A DNA stretch of 64,000 bases. Origin: Streptomyces sp. 6-11-2. Its GTDB lineage: Bacteria > Actinomycetota > Actinomycetes > Streptomycetales > Streptomycetaceae. The notes below the pieces were generated by a model. It was not told the origin of the DNA and made no database searches. It saw only the letters and a program-made list of their open reading frames with translations. This document shows positions 62,488 through 64,000 of the stretch, piece after piece. Each line of letters starts with the position of its first letter. The first letter of the stretch is position 1. A program made the translations under genes and the position numbers. The stretch spans positions 310,001 to 374,000 of the forward strand of contig NZ_BJOR01000002.1 of NCBI RefSeq assembly GCF_006540305.1, given 5' to 3'.

Positions 62488-63439
62488 GACGTCCGCTGTG
62501 AAGACGCGCCGCGGGAGCGCCACCCGCCCCGTGCCTGCGGCGGGAGAACTGCGCCTCTCCGGCGCCCGGCCCCCGTGGATGGAGAAACCCACCCTGCTCG
62601 GCCTCGTGCTCAAGGGTCTCGCCCTCGTGATCGTCGTGGGCCTGGTGGCGTACCCGCTGATCGGTGTGATCGGCACGAGCTTCGCCTCGCAGACCGACAT
62701 CATCAAGTCCAACGGGCTCGTCCTGTGGCCCGACCACCCCAGCCTCGACGCCTATCGCACCGCGTTCACCGGCGGGCGCGTCACCCGCGCCCTGTTCGTG
62801 AGCATCGGCGTCACCGCCATCGGCACCGCCTGCAGCCTCCTCGCCACCATCGGCATGGCGTACGGGCTGTCGCGGCGCGGCATCGTCGGCGGCCGGTTCA
62901 TCCTCATGACCTCCCTGTTCACGATGCTCTTCAACGCGGGCGTCATCCCGAACTTCCTCCTGGTGAAGGAGCTGGGCCTCTACAACACCTTCGCCGCGCT
63001 CGTCCTGCCCACCATGGTCAGCGCCTTCAACCTCGTCGTGATGCGGGCCTTCTTCATGAACCTGCCGGAGGAGCTGTACGACGCTGCGAAGGTGGACGGC
63101 GCGGGCGACTTCCGGACCCTGATCCGGGTCGTACTGCCGCTGTCCAAGGCGGTCATCGCCGTCGTCGGCCTCTTCTACGCCGTCGCGTACTGGAACGCCT
63201 ACTTCAACGCCCTGCTCTACCTCGGCGACAACGACAAGTGGCCGCTGCCCATGGTCCTGCGCACTTTCATCCTCCAGGGCCAGAGCCTCGACACCGCGGC
63301 AGCCGGCGAGGTGGTCGCCCCGCAGCAGGCCGTGCAGATGGCCGTCCTCGTCATCGCCGTCGTGCCGATCCTGCTCGTCTACCCCTTCCTCCAGCGGTTC
63401 TTCACCAAGGGCGTCCTCACCGGCGCCGTCAAGGGCTGA
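62474..63439 (+). CDS. Sugar ABC importer permease 2 (YtcP/UgpE-like)
   Basis: 321 residues, six helices. The EAA loop is ELYDAAKVDGAGDFRTLIRV, preceded by FNLVVMRAFFMNLPE as in YtcP-type permeases. GTG 62474 with AAGGGG upstream is preferred; an ATG at 62456 is in frame. It pairs with permease 1. No ATPase gene is seen before the window ends; such importers commonly share a general MsiK-type ATPase in Streptomyces. Confidence 0.92.
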   Translation: MLTAETSAVKTRRGSATRPVPAAGELRLSGARPPWMEKPTLLGLVLKGLALVIVVGLVAYPLIGVIGTSFASQTDIIKSNGLVLWPDHPSLDAYRTAFTGGRVTRALFVSIGVTAIGTACSLLATIGMAYGLSRRGIVGGRFILMTSLFTMLFNAGVIPNFLLVKELGLYNTFAALVLPTMVSAFNLVVMRAFFMNLPEELYDAAKVDGAGDFRTLIRVVLPLSKAVIAVVGLFYAVAYWNAYFNALLYLGDNDKWPLPMVLRTFILQGQSLDTAAAGEVVAPQQAVQMAVLVIAVVPILLVYPFLQRFFTKGVLTGAVKG

Positions 63440-63510
63440 CCCGCGCTCCGATCTGCCGCACCCGCACCCCCCACCTCTCCCCGTTTCCCCTCGTATTGAG
63501 GAGTCCCCCC

Positions 63511-64000
63511 ATGTCCGGCACCACATCCGTCAACCGACGCACCCTGCTCCGCTGGGGTGCGGGCGCCGGTCTCGCCGTCGCCGCGGCGCCGCTGCTCGCC
63601 GCGTGCGGCGACGGCGGCACCGCCGCCAAGGCCGAGGCCAAGAACGCCAAGCTGCTGCCGACCACCACCGTGCGCAACATCGGCATCAAGGCCGACCTGC
63701 CCGGGACCGCGGCGGGCGTCCCGAACGCCTTCCTGAAGTACCCGCGCGTACTGGCCCGAGCCACCGAAGGCACCCCCCTCAAGGGCGCCAAGAAGATCAC
63801 CGCGGTCACCGAGACGTTCGCGCCGCTGCCACCCGGCCGGGGCAAGAACGCCGCCTGGCGGGAGATCGAGAAGCTGCTCGGCACCCAGGTCGACTTCACG
63901 GCCGTGCCCGCGGACGACTACCCGGCGAAGTTCTCGACGATGGTCGCCGGTGACCAGTTGCCCGACATCTTCATGTACCCGGAGACGGGAGGTGTCGACA
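63511..64000 (+). CDS. Sugar ABC importer binding lipoprotein, N-terminal part
   Basis: 163 residues before the window ends. VNRRTLLRWGAGAGLAVAAA is a Tat-type signal and LLAACGDG the lipobox. The mature start GIKADLPGTAAGVPNAFLKY and ITAVTETFAPLPPGRGKNAA, with AWREIEKLLGTQVDFTAVPA, resembles LplA-type binding proteins that work with LplB/YtcP permeases. GAGGAG lies six bases upstream of ATG 63511. It is the third gene of the importer operon. Confidence 0.9.
   Translation, partial: MSGTTSVNRRTLLRWGAGAGLAVAAAPLLAACGDGGTAAKAEAKNAKLLPTTTVRNIGIKADLPGTAAGVPNAFLKYPRVLARATEGTPLKGAKKITAVTETFAPLPPGRGKNAAWREIEKLLGTQVDFTAVPADDYPAKFSTMVAGDQLPDIFMYPETGGVD

Overview
The base composition (about 70% G+C with strong G/C at third codon positions), the frequent GTG and TTG starts, the many Tat-type signal peptides and the gene families all point to a Streptomyces or close relative. 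The 24-residue ribosomal protein bL37 and the gamma-glutamylation cluster built round a GlnA4-type enzyme support this. All assignments rest on reading the sequence and on remembered family motifs; no database search was run.

Layout. 1-8.2 kb: the N-terminal end of a LuxR-type AAA ATPase regulator, the tail of a dead MFS exporter, then a copper-handling block. That block holds two CopZ-like chaperones (one without its first metal-binding Cys), two membrane proteins, a GNAT, and a 1091-residue CopA whose C-terminus carries an extra membrane segment and two repeated His/Met-rich extracytoplasmic domains. An SMI1/KNR4 protein follows. 9.3-18.7 kb: one co-directional operon with a divergent UraD-like decarboxylase, two paralogous TIM-barrel isomerases, a complete branched-chain-amino-acid-type ABC importer, a cytosine-deaminase-like amidohydrolase and a GntR regulator. 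It looks like uptake and breakdown of an unidentified N-heterocycle or ureide. 18.9-24.1 kb: a gamma-glutamylation catabolic cluster (PuuD-like hydrolase, GntR, GlnA4-type glutamine synthetase, aldehyde dehydrogenase, SDR), ending in a long hairpin. 24.4-36 kb: GH78 rhamnosidase with LacI-type operators, an atypical P450, a monooxygenase stub, isochorismatase, macrodomain protein, secreted CocE-like hydrolase, MFS transporter and DUF4262.

36-45 kb is a scrapyard of mobile DNA. It holds fragments of IS630, ISAs1 (three pieces), IS5 (with terminal repeats) and IS21 elements, and a tRNA 3' half with its own terminator. A 20-base sequence overlapping that tRNA recurs at 36.0, 43.0 and 44.5 kb. 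Inside sits a lower-GC cargo: a secreted allene-oxide-cyclase-like barrel protein, an SDR, and a CatB/Vat-type acetyltransferase preceded by a possible leader ORF.

44.8-51.4 kb: exported beta-carbonic anhydrase, a DUF1326-DUF2182 pair, FAD oxidoreductase, two GNAT proteins and bL37. 51.4-64 kb: a polysaccharide/glycoprotein utilisation locus with DUF2264 (GH154-like), a PL8 lyase, two tandem M60 (mucinase-like) metallopeptidases, a LacI regulator and a D-2-hydroxyacid dehydrogenase. A divergent sugar ABC importer (two permeases and the start of a lipoprotein binding protein) completes it. Three LacI-like operators lie in its control regions, so the secreted enzymes, the importer and the regulator probably form one regulon.
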